Positions 1 through 7,568 of a stretch of 64,000 nt of DNA are shown here, piece by piece. The stretch's first letter is position 1; each line of letters begins with the position of its first letter. The stretch covers positions 124,001-188,000 of the forward strand of contig NZ_BMRF01000004.1 of the NCBI RefSeq assembly GCF_014648495.1. Reading direction: 5' to 3'. The position numbers and the translations under genes were made by a program. A model generated the notes under the pieces. That model was not told the origin of the DNA. It saw nothing but the letters and a program-made list of their open reading frames with translations, and made no database searches. Source of the stretch: Actinomadura cremea (lineage in GTDB: Bacteria; Actinomycetota; Actinomycetes; Streptosporangiales; Streptosporangiaceae).

Positions 1-1
1 C

Positions 2-622
2 ACGCCCCTGGCGATCAACCGGACCCTGCTGGAGGTCGCGCTCGGCGATCCCGAGGTCTCCGACGACCTGCGCACGGTCGGACGGACGCTGCTGGCCACG
101 AACGCGCGGCACGAGCGGCTCATCGAGGGGCTGCTGCTGCTGGCCCGCAGCGAGCGGGAGCTGACCACCCGCTCGCCGGTGGACCTCGCGGACGTGGCGT
201 CGACCGTCCTGGAGCACTCGGGGCGCCGCGAGCACGACAACGACGTCGCGGTGCACCCGGAGCTGACGTCCGGCGCGGCGTTCGGCGACCCGGTCCTGCT
301 GGAGCACCTGGTGTCGAACCTGGTGGAGAACGCGATCAAGCACAACGCGGACGGCGGCGAGCTGTGGATCCGCACCGGCCTGCTGGACGGCTACGCGACC
401 GTCCAGGTCGAGAACACCGGCCCGGTGGTGCCCGCGTACGAGGTGGAGCGGCTGTTCGAGCCGTTCCGGCGGCTGAACGCCGACCGCGTCGAGTCGGCCA
501 AGGGCGCGGGCCTCGGCCTGTCGATCGTCCGCTCGGTCGTGCTGGCGCACCGCGGCGCCGTGTACGCCGCGCCGCGGCCCGGCGGCGGGCTGGTCGTCAC
601 CGTCCGGCTGCCACCGGGCTGA
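2..622 (+). CDS. sensor histidine kinase, 3' part only
   Basis: The reading frame is open from the left edge to a TGA at 620-622, so the N-terminus, membrane part and phospho-acceptor histidine lie outside the window. What remains starts in the second helix of the dimerisation domain (ERLIEGLLLLARSE) and continues into a complete HATPase_c domain: an N-box with VSNLVENAIKHN near nt 314-349, a G1-like segment, and the G2 box GAGLGLSIV near nt 505-531 followed by the terminal beta strand. The domain binds ATP for autophosphorylation. The enzyme type is clear from these boxes; ligand and partner regulator cannot be judged. The stop codon lies inside a short tandem duplication shared with the end of the convergent kinase gene. 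Confidence 0.93.
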   Translation, partial: TPLAINRTLLEVALGDPEVSDDLRTVGRTLLATNARHERLIEGLLLLARSERELTTRSPVDLADVASTVLEHSGRREHDNDVAVHPELTSGAAFGDPVLLEHLVSNLVENAIKHNADGGELWIRTGLLDGYATVQVENTGPVVPAYEVERLFEPFRRLNADRVESAKGAGLGLSIVRSVVLAHRGAVYAAPRPGGGLVVTVRLPPG

Positions 623-652
623 CCTACTTCAGGGCCGACCTACTTCAGGGCC
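621..652. repeat. 16-bp tandem duplication at converging gene ends
   Basis: The unit GACCTACTTCAGGGCC occurs twice back to back (621-636 and 637-652). The first copy begins inside the TGA of the histidine kinase; the second copy holds the TAG stop and last codons of the minus-strand kinase, so the gene end has been duplicated. Confidence 0.9.
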
Positions 653-3492
653 GCGGTCGCGAGCGTCGGGTCGCCGTCGTAGTCCATCTCGAGGTGCACG
701 TACCCGTCGCCGGCCAGCGCGGCGCGTCCCTCGTTGACCAGCGGGATGAGGGCCATGTCGTCCAGCGCCGCCTTCTCGGCCTGCCTGTACAGGTCGGTGC
801 GCTCCTGCCCGGAGGCGGTGCGGACGGCCTGGCCCATCAGCTCGTCGAACCGGCCGTTCTTCCAGCCGGACAGGTTGTAGTAGTCGTTCTTGTCGGTCGC
901 CACGAGCGTCCCGCCCAGCAGCGGCCACAGCATCGTGTAGGGGCTCGCGTAGTCCGGGCCCCAGGCGAACAGGGCCAGCCCGGACGCCTCGTCGCTCACC
1001 AGCTCGTCGCGGAACCGGGCGAACTCGGCGACGGGCGTGGCCTTCATCTCGACCTTCCAGCCGAGTACGGACTCCAGCCGCGCCTTGACGACGTCGGCCA
1101 GGTTCCGCTCGGCGGGCGAGGTCCGGTACGAGAGCCGGATCTCCGTCCCCGTCCCGAGATCGGCCTCCGCGGCGAGCTGCTTGGCCCGCTCGGCGTTCGC
1201 GGCGTCGCAGGACGGGCACGGGCCGGGCCGCCCGAAGCCGGGGAGCGAGCGCGGCACCAGGCCGTGCGCGGGCAGGTCGACGCCGCCGGACAGCCCGGCG
1301 AGCGCCTCGCGGTCGAGCGCGTACGACACCGCGAGCCTGGCCTCCCGCGACTCCATCGGCCCGCGCGCCGTGAGCGGGACGAGCATCCGGACGAACGGGG
1401 CGGGACGGGAGACGAACGACGGGTCGTCGCCGACGCTGCGGACGTCCTCCATGCCGGTGAGGTGGCTCCAGCCGACGTCGTCCGACTGGAACATGCCGCG
1501 GGACAGGGCGGCGTCGGGGACCAGCCTGATCTCGACGCGGTCCAGCTTGGTCTTGCCGAAGGCCCAGGCGTCGTTGCGGACGAGCACGGCCTCCTTCCCC
1601 GAGGTGTAGCTTTCCAGCCTGAACGGCCCGTTGCCGATCGGGTGCGCGTTGAACGCCGTGTCGTCCGGTTCCCCGGCGGACGGCGGCAGCGGCGCGAAGA
1701 CCGGGTCCGCGAGGCGCGCGGGGAAGTCGCAGTTGGGCGAGGTGAGCCGGACCGACAGGCCGTTCGGCGACGCCTCGACCCCGGAGAACGCGTCCGCGTC
1801 GCCGCTCGCGACGGCGTCGAACCCCTCGATGTCGGACATCAGGTAGGGGCCGGCGCCCTCCTCGGTGCCCGCCGCGCGGACCCATCCGCGGGAGAACGCC
1901 TCCCCGTCCACCGGCTGCCCGTCGCTGAACGTCGTCCCGTCCCGCAGGACGATGTGCCACTCCCGGCAGCTCTCCTCCGGCCGGATCTCGGTGGCGAGCA
2001 TGTTGCGGATCCGGCCGTCGGTGCCGACGGCCGTCAGGCCGGTGTAGAGCTGCTTGCCGAGGAACCGCTCGGTGCCGCTGTAACTGTGCGAGGGATCGAT
2101 CTGGCCGCCGGAGCCCAGCAGCGCGGGGGCCGTCATCGCCAGCGTGCCGCCCGTCCGCCCGGCGGGCGGATCGGTCTCCTCCCCGTCGCCGCCCGCCCGC
2201 ACCAGGATCACGGTGCCGACCAGCACCAGCGCGACGAGCGCGGCGCCTCCGGCTCCCGCGAGCACGCGCACCCGGGGCCGTCCGCGCCGCCCCCGGGACG
2301 GCTCGGTGAACTCGCCGCCCGGACCGGACGGGCCCGCCGGCCGGCCCGGCCACGTACCGCCCGTCCCCGGCCGTCCGGGCTGCGGCCCGGCCGGGAGGGG
2401 GTGCGCGCCCGGCCAGCCCGCGGCGCCCGGCGGGCCCGGGACGGCGGGCGGCTGCGGGCTCGGGCCCGCTGCGGGCAGTGCCGGCAGCGCGGGCAGCGCG
2501 GCCCCGGGACGTCCGGGGAACGAGCCCGGGGGCGGGGTGGACGAGCCCGGGTGAGCGGACGAGCCGGGCGGGGGAATCGGCACCGCCCGGAGCCGCGACG
2601 ATTGCGCGGCGGCCGTCTCGGCGCCCTTGGTGAGCATCTCGGCGTCCCCGGGCGCCGGGGCCGTGCCCGGCCGCCGCAGGCTCCCCGCGAGGTTCAGCAG
2701 GTGCGCCAGGACCTGCTGGGACGCGGGCCGCAGCGCCGGGTTCTTGGCCAGGCACGCCAGCACCAGCCCGCGCAGCGGCTCCTGCAGGCCGCCGAGGTCC
2801 GGCGGGAGGTTCAGGATGCGGTTCATCACCGCGGGAATGGAGTCCTGCCCGAAGGCCGGGCGCCCGTTCGCCGCGTACGCCATCGTCGCGCCCCACGACC
2901 AGACGTCCGCGGCGGGCCCCACCTGGTTGCCGGAGATCTGCTCGGGCGCCATGTAGGCGGGGGTGCCCACGGCGACGCTGGACATCGTCCCGGTGGCGTC
3001 CAGCGCCCGCGCGATCCCGAAGTCGATCACGCGCGGGCCGTCCGGCGCGAGCAGCACGTTGCCGGGCTTGAAGTCGCGGTGCACGACCCCGGCCTGGTGG
3101 ATGGCGGCCAGCGCCGTCATCGTGCCGATCGCGAGCCGGTCCAGGTCGGTGCCGCGGCGCGGGCCCTCGTCGGCGAGCACCGCCGACAGCGACGGCCCGT
3201 CGATGAACTCGCTGACGATGTAGGGCCGGTCGCCCTCGACGTCGGAGTCCAGGACGCGCGCGGTGCAGAACTGCGAGACCCGCTTGGCCACCGCGACCTC
3301 GGCGGCGAACCGGGAGCGGGCCTTCGGATCGCCGCTGAACCGGGCGTGCAGCAGCTTGACCGCGACCGCGCCGCCGCCGTCGTCCTCGCCGAGGAACACG
3401 GCGCCCTGCCCGCCCTCCCCGAGCAGCCCGGTGAGCCGGTAGGGGCCGAGTTGCTCCGGATCGCCCGGACGGAGGGGCGCGGCCTCGGGCAT
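640..3492 (-). CDS. Ser/Thr protein kinase fused to an extracellular solute-binding domain
   Basis: A 950-residue membrane kinase. Residues 17-270 form a Hanks-type kinase domain: glycine loop GEGGQGAV (25-32), Lys46, HRDFKPGN with catalytic Asp140 and Asn145, and DFG at 157-159, so all catalytic residues are present. A Pro/Gly-rich linker (about 275-405) leads to one membrane helix (about 410-431). The outer part (about 448-950) resembles SBP_bac_5 peptide/nickel-binding proteins: it opens with a GGTLAM strand and has the typical YTGLTAV, IGNGPF and later HGLVPRSLPGF segments. By inference the outer domain senses an oligopeptide-like ligand and the kinase reports it inside the cell; no ABC permease is adjacent. 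ATG start at 3492 is preceded by GGAAGGA. The paralogous kinase lies 54 bp upstream on the same strand. Confidence 0.93.
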   Translation of the reverse strand: MPEAAPLRPGDPEQLGPYRLTGLLGEGGQGAVFLGEDDGGGAVAVKLLHARFSGDPKARSRFAAEVAVAKRVSQFCTARVLDSDVEGDRPYIVSEFIDGPSLSAVLADEGPRRGTDLDRLAIGTMTALAAIHQAGVVHRDFKPGNVLLAPDGPRVIDFGIARALDATGTMSSVAVGTPAYMAPEQISGNQVGPAADVWSWGATMAYAANGRPAFGQDSIPAVMNRILNLPPDLGGLQEPLRGLVLACLAKNPALRPASQQVLAHLLNLAGSLRRPGTAPAPGDAEMLTKGAETAAAQSSRLRAVPIPPPGSSAHPGSSTPPPGSFPGRPGAALPALPALPAAGPSPQPPAVPGPPGAAGWPGAHPLPAGPQPGRPGTGGTWPGRPAGPSGPGGEFTEPSRGRRGRPRVRVLAGAGGAALVALVLVGTVILVRAGGDGEETDPPAGRTGGTLAMTAPALLGSGGQIDPSHSYSGTERFLGKQLYTGLTAVGTDGRIRNMLATEIRPEESCREWHIVLRDGTTFSDGQPVDGEAFSRGWVRAAGTEEGAGPYLMSDIEGFDAVASGDADAFSGVEASPNGLSVRLTSPNCDFPARLADPVFAPLPPSAGEPDDTAFNAHPIGNGPFRLESYTSGKEAVLVRNDAWAFGKTKLDRVEIRLVPDAALSRGMFQSDDVGWSHLTGMEDVRSVGDDPSFVSRPAPFVRMLVPLTARGPMESREARLAVSYALDREALAGLSGGVDLPAHGLVPRSLPGFGRPGPCPSCDAANAERAKQLAAEADLGTGTEIRLSYRTSPAERNLADVVKARLESVLGWKVEMKATPVAEFARFRDELVSDEASGLALFAWGPDYASPYTMLWPLLGGTLVATDKNDYYNLSGWKNGRFDELMGQAVRTASGQERTDLYRQAEKAALDDMALIPLVNEGRAALAGDGYVHLEMDYDGDPTLATAALK

Positions 3493-3546
3493 GTGGCGTC
3501 CTTCCGGGGGAGGGCGACGTCCTTTTCTCGCGACTTTACGCGATCA

Positions 3547-5295
3547 TCACTTGGACACGTTGCCGTACGCGGCGGGGCCGGAATCCGACCGGTTCTGGCG
3601 CCACTCCCACCGCGCCGACCGGTCGCCGGTGAGGTTGAAGGTGACGTATCCGGGCGCGCAGTTCTCCTTCTCCTGCCCGGACATCGGGGTCTCCTTGTAC
3701 TCGACCTTGGTGCCCGCCTCGCTCAGCAACTGGAGCCGGGTGAAGCAGGTCGGGTGCGAGGAGCCGTAGGTGTACCGCGCGGTGCCGCTGTCGTAGATCA
3801 GCGCGAACTGGACCGTGAAGTCGCGGCCGTCGGCGGGCGCCGCCGGCTGCGTGCCGTCGCCCTTCCACACTCCGACCAGTCCCTGGCGGGAGCCGGTCGA
3901 CGGGCTCGACGGCTCGCTCGACGGCGTGTACGGGTCGTCCGACGACGGCGACGGCGGCGTGACGGGCGGGTCGTAGGTGTCGTCCTCGGAGTTGGCGGCG
4001 ACCGCGATGAACACGATCACCACGATGAGGATCACCGCGAGGACGCCGCAGCCGATCGCGATGATCGGCCCCGCGTTCGACTTCTGCCGGCCGTACGGCT
4101 GCCCCGGCGGTATGGGCCCGCCCGGTCCGGGCATCGGGGGCCGGGGCGGGCCCGGGGGCTGCATCCCCGGCCGCTGCTGCCCCGGCGGCATCCCGGCGTT
4201 CTGGTACATCGGCATGGGCGGCGGCGTGATCGGCTGCGGCGGGGGCGTCGCCGGCCCCTGCGGACCGTGCCCGCCCGGCATGCCCTGCATCCCGCCTTGC
4301 ATGCCGCCCTGCATGCCGCCCTGCATCCCCGCCTGGTGCATCGGCATCGGCGGGGGAGTGATCTGCTGCTGGGGCTGCCGCGCCGGCGGCACGGGCGGCG
4401 GCGCCGGGAGCTGCGCCGCGATCCGGGTGCCCTGGTCGAGCAGGTTCGCCTCGCCCGTCCCGGACGGCGCCGCGCCGACGTGCCCGAGCAGGTTCAGCAG
4501 CAGTTGGGGGGCGGACGGCCGCAGGCCCGCGTCCTTGTTCAGGCAGCGGCCCACGAGGTCGCGCACCGGGCCGGCGGGCAGCGCCGACAGGTCCGGGTCC
4601 TCGTTGAGGATCCGGTTGATGATGACCGGCAGCGTGTCGGCCTCGAACGGCGACTGCCCGGTCGCCGCGAACACCATCGTCGCGCCCCACGCGAAGATGT
4701 CGACCGCGGGGGTGAGGGCCGCGCCGGTCAGCTGCTCGGGCGCCAGGTAGCCGGGGGTCCCGACGACCATGCCGGTCGCGGTGACGGCGCTCTCCTGCGA
4801 GTTGACGGTCCGGGCGATGCCGAAGTCGACGACGCGGGGGCCGTCCGACGCCAGCATGACGTTGTTGGGCTTGAAGTCGCGGTGCACGATCTCGGCCTCG
4901 TGGATCGCCGCGAGCGCCGTCGCCGTGCCGATCGCGAGCCGCTCCAGGTCGGCGGCGTTGCGCGGGCCCTCGTGCGCGACGACGTCGTGCAGGGACGGCC
5001 CGTCGATGAACTCGCTGACCACGTACGGCTGGTCGCCGTGGACGTCGGCCTCCAGCACGCGGGCGGTGCAGAACGGCTCGACGCGCTGCGCCGCCGACAC
5101 CTCGCGGACGAACCGGGCACGCGCGGACGGGTCGTTCGCCGTCTGCGCGTGCAGGAGCTTCACCGCGACGTGCTCGCCACGGGGCGACCTGCCGAGGAAG
5201 ACCGCGCCCTGCCCACCGGCGCCCAGCCGCCCGACGACCTCGTACTGTCCCAGCGCCCGTGGATCGCCCGGCTCCAGCGGAGCGGCATCCGGCAT
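3547..5295 (-). CDS. membrane Ser/Thr protein kinase
   Basis: 582 residues. The kinase domain has the same numbering as its downstream neighbour: GAGGQGAV loop, Lys46, HRDFKPNN with Asp140, and DFG at 157-159. The N-termini are near-identical (MPDAAPLEPGDP versus MPEAAPLRPGDP), which supports a tandem duplication and fixes the start at 5295 rather than an in-frame ATG 111 bases upstream; GGGAGGGT lies just before it. A Pro-rich linker contains Gly-Met-Gln repeats, followed by one membrane helix (about 410-435), a Ser/Pro stalk, and a small outer domain of about 110 residues with two cysteines (FTRLQLL and ENCAPGY regions). The outer domain is not one I recognise. Its size suggests a lipocalin-like or small beta sensor, which is inference. 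Confidence 0.93.
   Translation of the reverse strand: MPDAAPLEPGDPRALGQYEVVGRLGAGGQGAVFLGRSPRGEHVAVKLLHAQTANDPSARARFVREVSAAQRVEPFCTARVLEADVHGDQPYVVSEFIDGPSLHDVVAHEGPRNAADLERLAIGTATALAAIHEAEIVHRDFKPNNVMLASDGPRVVDFGIARTVNSQESAVTATGMVVGTPGYLAPEQLTGAALTPAVDIFAWGATMVFAATGQSPFEADTLPVIINRILNEDPDLSALPAGPVRDLVGRCLNKDAGLRPSAPQLLLNLLGHVGAAPSGTGEANLLDQGTRIAAQLPAPPPVPPARQPQQQITPPPMPMHQAGMQGGMQGGMQGGMQGMPGGHGPQGPATPPPQPITPPPMPMYQNAGMPPGQQRPGMQPPGPPRPPMPGPGGPIPPGQPYGRQKSNAGPIIAIGCGVLAVILIVVIVFIAVAANSEDDTYDPPVTPPSPSSDDPYTPSSEPSSPSTGSRQGLVGVWKGDGTQPAAPADGRDFTVQFALIYDSGTARYTYGSSHPTCFTRLQLLSEAGTKVEYKETPMSGQEKENCAPGYVTFNLTGDRSARWEWRQNRSDSGPAAYGNVSK
4279..4332 (-). repeat. coding tandem repeat (GGMQ units) in kinase linker
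   Basis: Four to five near-identical 12-base units of the type ATGCCGCCCTGC encode consecutive Gly-Gly-Met-Gln on the minus strand in the juxtamembrane linker. The array is a candidate for length variation between strains. Confidence 0.8.
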
Positions 5296-5797
5296 CTGAC
5301 CCTCCCGTGACCCGCGGTGTCGTTCCGCGATATTGTGCGCCGATCCCGGCCGCGAGGTCACCTCCCGGCCGTGCCGGACGCCCCCAGCTCTCCGAGCGGG
5401 CACCATATCGCGTTAGTTCTGACGTTTCACCGGCCCGTCCGGTTCAGTGCGCGGGCGGCCGTGACCGGACGGTCCGGCGCGCCGCGGCCGGTCGGTGCAC
5501 GCGCGGCCCGCGAGACGGGTATGATCCCCGCCGCCGCGGGATCCCGGCGGTCGTCGTCCGGCACGGACGCGCAGTGCTCGCCGTGCCGTGGACGCCCGCC
5601 GGGCGTGTGATGGAAGACACAGGACGAGGAAGAGAAGCGGGTGATCGGTGTCACTCGTGGGAGCGGTCGCGCCTCGTGTGTCGCACGTCACCAACCGTGA
5701 CAGAATTTCCCGCCCGGATCGGGCACAAGAACGGTCCCCCGAGCGTTAGTTCCGCGCGACGGGGCGCATAAAGCACTGAGGGGGATGGAGATAGAAG
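5296..5797. other. intergenic, divergent promoter region, no gene seen
   Basis: About 500 bases between the minus-strand kinase and the plus-strand DUF4193 gene. Short frames on both strands lack ribosome sites and family resemblance. Locally AT-richer patches near 5325-5335 and 5700-5780 are where divergent promoters are expected. No clear repeat or RNA fold was identified. Confidence 0.5.
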
Positions 5798-6091
5798 ATG
5801 GCGACCGACTACGACAGCCCGCGCAAGACAGACGACGACATCAATGAGGACAGCCTCCAGGAGCTCCAGGCTCGTCGCGCCGACAAGGCCGCGAGCATCA
5901 TCGACGAGGACCTGGACGCCGGTGAGGTCGCCGACCTGCCGGGTGCGGACCTGTCGAACGAGGAGCTGACGTTCCGCGTCGTGCCGCGGCAGGCGGACGA
6001 GTTCACCTGCACCCGCTGCTTCCTGGTGCACCACCGCAGCCAGCTGGCCAAGGAGAAGAACGGCCAGCCGATCTGCCGTGAGTGCGCCTGA
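5798..6091 (+). CDS. DUF4193 family protein with zinc ribbon
   Basis: 97 residues, the usual length for DUF4193, a small protein conserved across actinobacteria. An acidic N-terminal half (ATDYDSPRKTDDD onward) is followed by a C-terminal CxxC...CxxC pair (FTCTRC and ICRECA), which should bind one zinc. Function is not established; the family is a candidate RNA polymerase-associated or regulatory factor only by analogy. In mycobacteria the gene (Rv2699c) sits beside dut, as it does more distantly here. ATG is preceded by a GGGGGATGGAG stretch. The next gene starts 15 bases after the stop, so the two are probably cotranscribed. Confidence 0.9.
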   Translation: MATDYDSPRKTDDDINEDSLQELQARRADKAASIIDEDLDAGEVADLPGADLSNEELTFRVVPRQADEFTCTRCFLVHHRSQLAKEKNGQPICRECA

Positions 6092-6106
6092 CCCGGGGGC
6101 GGGCCT

Positions 6107-6934
6107 GTGACGGGAGACCTGGAGAAACGACGCGACGACGACGTGGAGCCGGCGCCCGGCGGCGGCTCCACCGAACTCGGTGAGCTGGTCGGCCGGCTCA
6201 CCGGCGACGAGGACATGGACCGCGAGACCCGCGGCCGCCTCCTCGGGCGACTGGCGAGACTGCTCGGCCAGAACGCCCGCAGGGCGGGGGCCGCGGGCGT
6301 CGCGCGGGGGCGCTGGCTCGGCGACCTGCTCGTCGAGGTGGCCCCGCACATCCCCATCCGCGACCGGGAGACCCTGAGCGCCCACCATCACGGCCTGACC
6401 GGCGAGGCGCTGGCCGACAGCCTGGTCCGGGTGGCGAGCAACGCCACGACCGGCGTCGGCGCCGCCGGCGGCGCGCTGGCCGCGGTGCAGTTCACCGCCC
6501 CGCCGCTGCTGCTCACCGCGCCCGCGCAACTCGCCGCCGAGACCCTGGTGGTCGCGGCCGTCGAGGTCAAGCTCATCGCCGAACTGCACGAGGTGTACGG
6601 CGTCCGCGTCGAGGGCACGGGCACCGTGCGGGGCCAGGCGTTCGTGATGTCCTGGGCCAGGCAGCGCGGCATCAACCCGCTGGAGGCGGGGTCCATCGGC
6701 AGCGCGCTCGGCTCGGCCGCCAAGGCCGCGCTGCGCAAGCGGATGCTGCGGGTGTTCGGCCGCACCATGAGCACCATGGGACCGCTGCTGACCGGCGCGG
6801 CGGCCGGCGCCGCGCTCAACCGGGGCGCCACCAAGGCGCTGGCCGGGAAGATCCGAAACGACCTGCGCGCGTCCGCGGGCGTGCCGCCCCCGCTTCCCGG
6901 GGACCGGCAGCCGCGGCTGCCGTCCGGGGACTGA
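6107..6934 (+). CDS. conserved membrane-associated protein of unknown function
   Basis: 275 residues from a GTG start 15 bases after the DUF4193 stop. The N-terminus is hydrophilic with an Arg-rich helix. The centre (about residues 105-160) is strongly hydrophobic and Ala/Gly-rich (VGAAGGALAAVQF, LLLTAPAQLAAETLVVAAVEV), and a second Ala/Gly-rich stretch lies near 225-240. The pattern suggests an amphipathic, EcsC-like membrane-associated protein, but I do not recognise a defining motif. The C-terminus is Pro-rich and disordered. Confidence 0.8.
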   Translation: MTGDLEKRRDDDVEPAPGGGSTELGELVGRLTGDEDMDRETRGRLLGRLARLLGQNARRAGAAGVARGRWLGDLLVEVAPHIPIRDRETLSAHHHGLTGEALADSLVRVASNATTGVGAAGGALAAVQFTAPPLLLTAPAQLAAETLVVAAVEVKLIAELHEVYGVRVEGTGTVRGQAFVMSWARQRGINPLEAGSIGSALGSAAKAALRKRMLRVFGRTMSTMGPLLTGAAAGAALNRGATKALAGKIRNDLRASAGVPPPLPGDRQPRLPSGD

Positions 6935-7128
6935 CCCGGAGACCGATCACGCTGCCGCTCCGCGGCGCGGGCCATATCCGGACACGTCCCCCTCGTGGCC
7001 GGAACCGGGTCTCTCGCCACCGGAGCAGGCGTGTCCGTGATCGGCGGGTCCGTGACCGGTACCGTCGGCGAGCGCGGCGGGGCGGCACGTGGCCGTGCCC
7101 CCGCCCTCGCCCGCCGCCGCAGGCCGGT

Positions 7129-7156
7129 CGGCCGTCAGCCCTCGGCCGTCAGCCCT
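7129..7156. repeat. 14-bp tandem duplication at DUF4235 gene end
   Basis: CGGCCGTCAGCCCT is repeated at 7129-7142 and 7143-7156. The second copy contains the TGA stop of the minus-strand gene. Confidence 0.85.
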
Positions 7157-7436
7157 CGACCTTGAAGTGGGACGGGGGCGCACCGGTGCCCTTGGCCCAC
7201 TGGTGCGCAACGGCGCGGGTGGCCAGCAGCCGCGCCACCTCCATGCCGACGCCCATCATCACGGCCCAGCCGATCGCCTCGGCCAGCGCGACGTCGGGCG
7301 ACTCGGGGTTGGTCGGCGGCTCCTTGCCGGTGCTCTTCTTCCAGGCCATCGTGATGGCCTTCTTCGCGACGAAGCCGCCCGCGAAGGCCGCGGCCCCGGC
7401 CGTCAGCCGCCAGCCGAGTTCGCCCTTGTCCGCCAT
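7149..7436 (-). CDS. DUF4235 small membrane protein
   Basis: 95 residues, matching the DUF4235 family: two hydrophobic helices (about residues 9-30 and 50-70) separated by a basic, Pro-containing loop with [14 protein letters not shown], then a C-terminus with [12 protein letters not shown]. Likely an integral membrane protein of unknown role. ATG at 7436 has GGAGGAC upstream, and a TAGCGT -10-like box on the minus strand at 7467-7472 gives a short leader of about 24 bases. Divergent from valS. Confidence 0.88.
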   Translation of the reverse strand: MADKGELGWRLTAGAAAFAGGFVAKKAITMAWKKSTGKEPPTNPESPDVALAEAIGWAVMMGVGMEVARLLATRAVAHQWAKGTGAPPSHFKVEG

Positions 7437-7556
7437 GTTCGTCCTCCAGTCGTCCTGTCGTCTCCGACGCTACCGGACCGCGCCCGCCCCGGACGGGCGA
7501 CCGGTGGGGCCGCGTCGCGCGCGGGGAAATGCGCATGCGCCCGGGGGCGATGTCAA

Positions 7557-7562
7557 TACCAT
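7557..7562 (+). promoter_or_regulatory. -10 box of leaderless valS
   Basis: TACCAT ends 6 bases before the ATG at 7569 and there is no Shine-Dalgarno sequence. This spacing puts transcription start at or next to the start codon. Confidence 0.6.
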
Positions 7563-7568
7563 TGGCGC

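Noticed and set aside
4279-4332. Possible CRISPR-like array
   Set aside because: The short units are in-frame 12-base coding repeats without spacers. No CRISPR repeat-spacer pattern was found anywhere in the window.
364-5310. Open frame of over 1600 codons on the plus strand opposite the kinases
   Set aside because: It is the antisense shadow of GC-rich kinase genes: Arg/Pro/Gly-rich, no ribosome site, no family resemblance.
5413-5694. Small minus-strand gene between the kinase and DUF4193
   Set aside because: Arg/Ala-rich frame without ribosome site or recognisable features; looks like chance openness at high GC.
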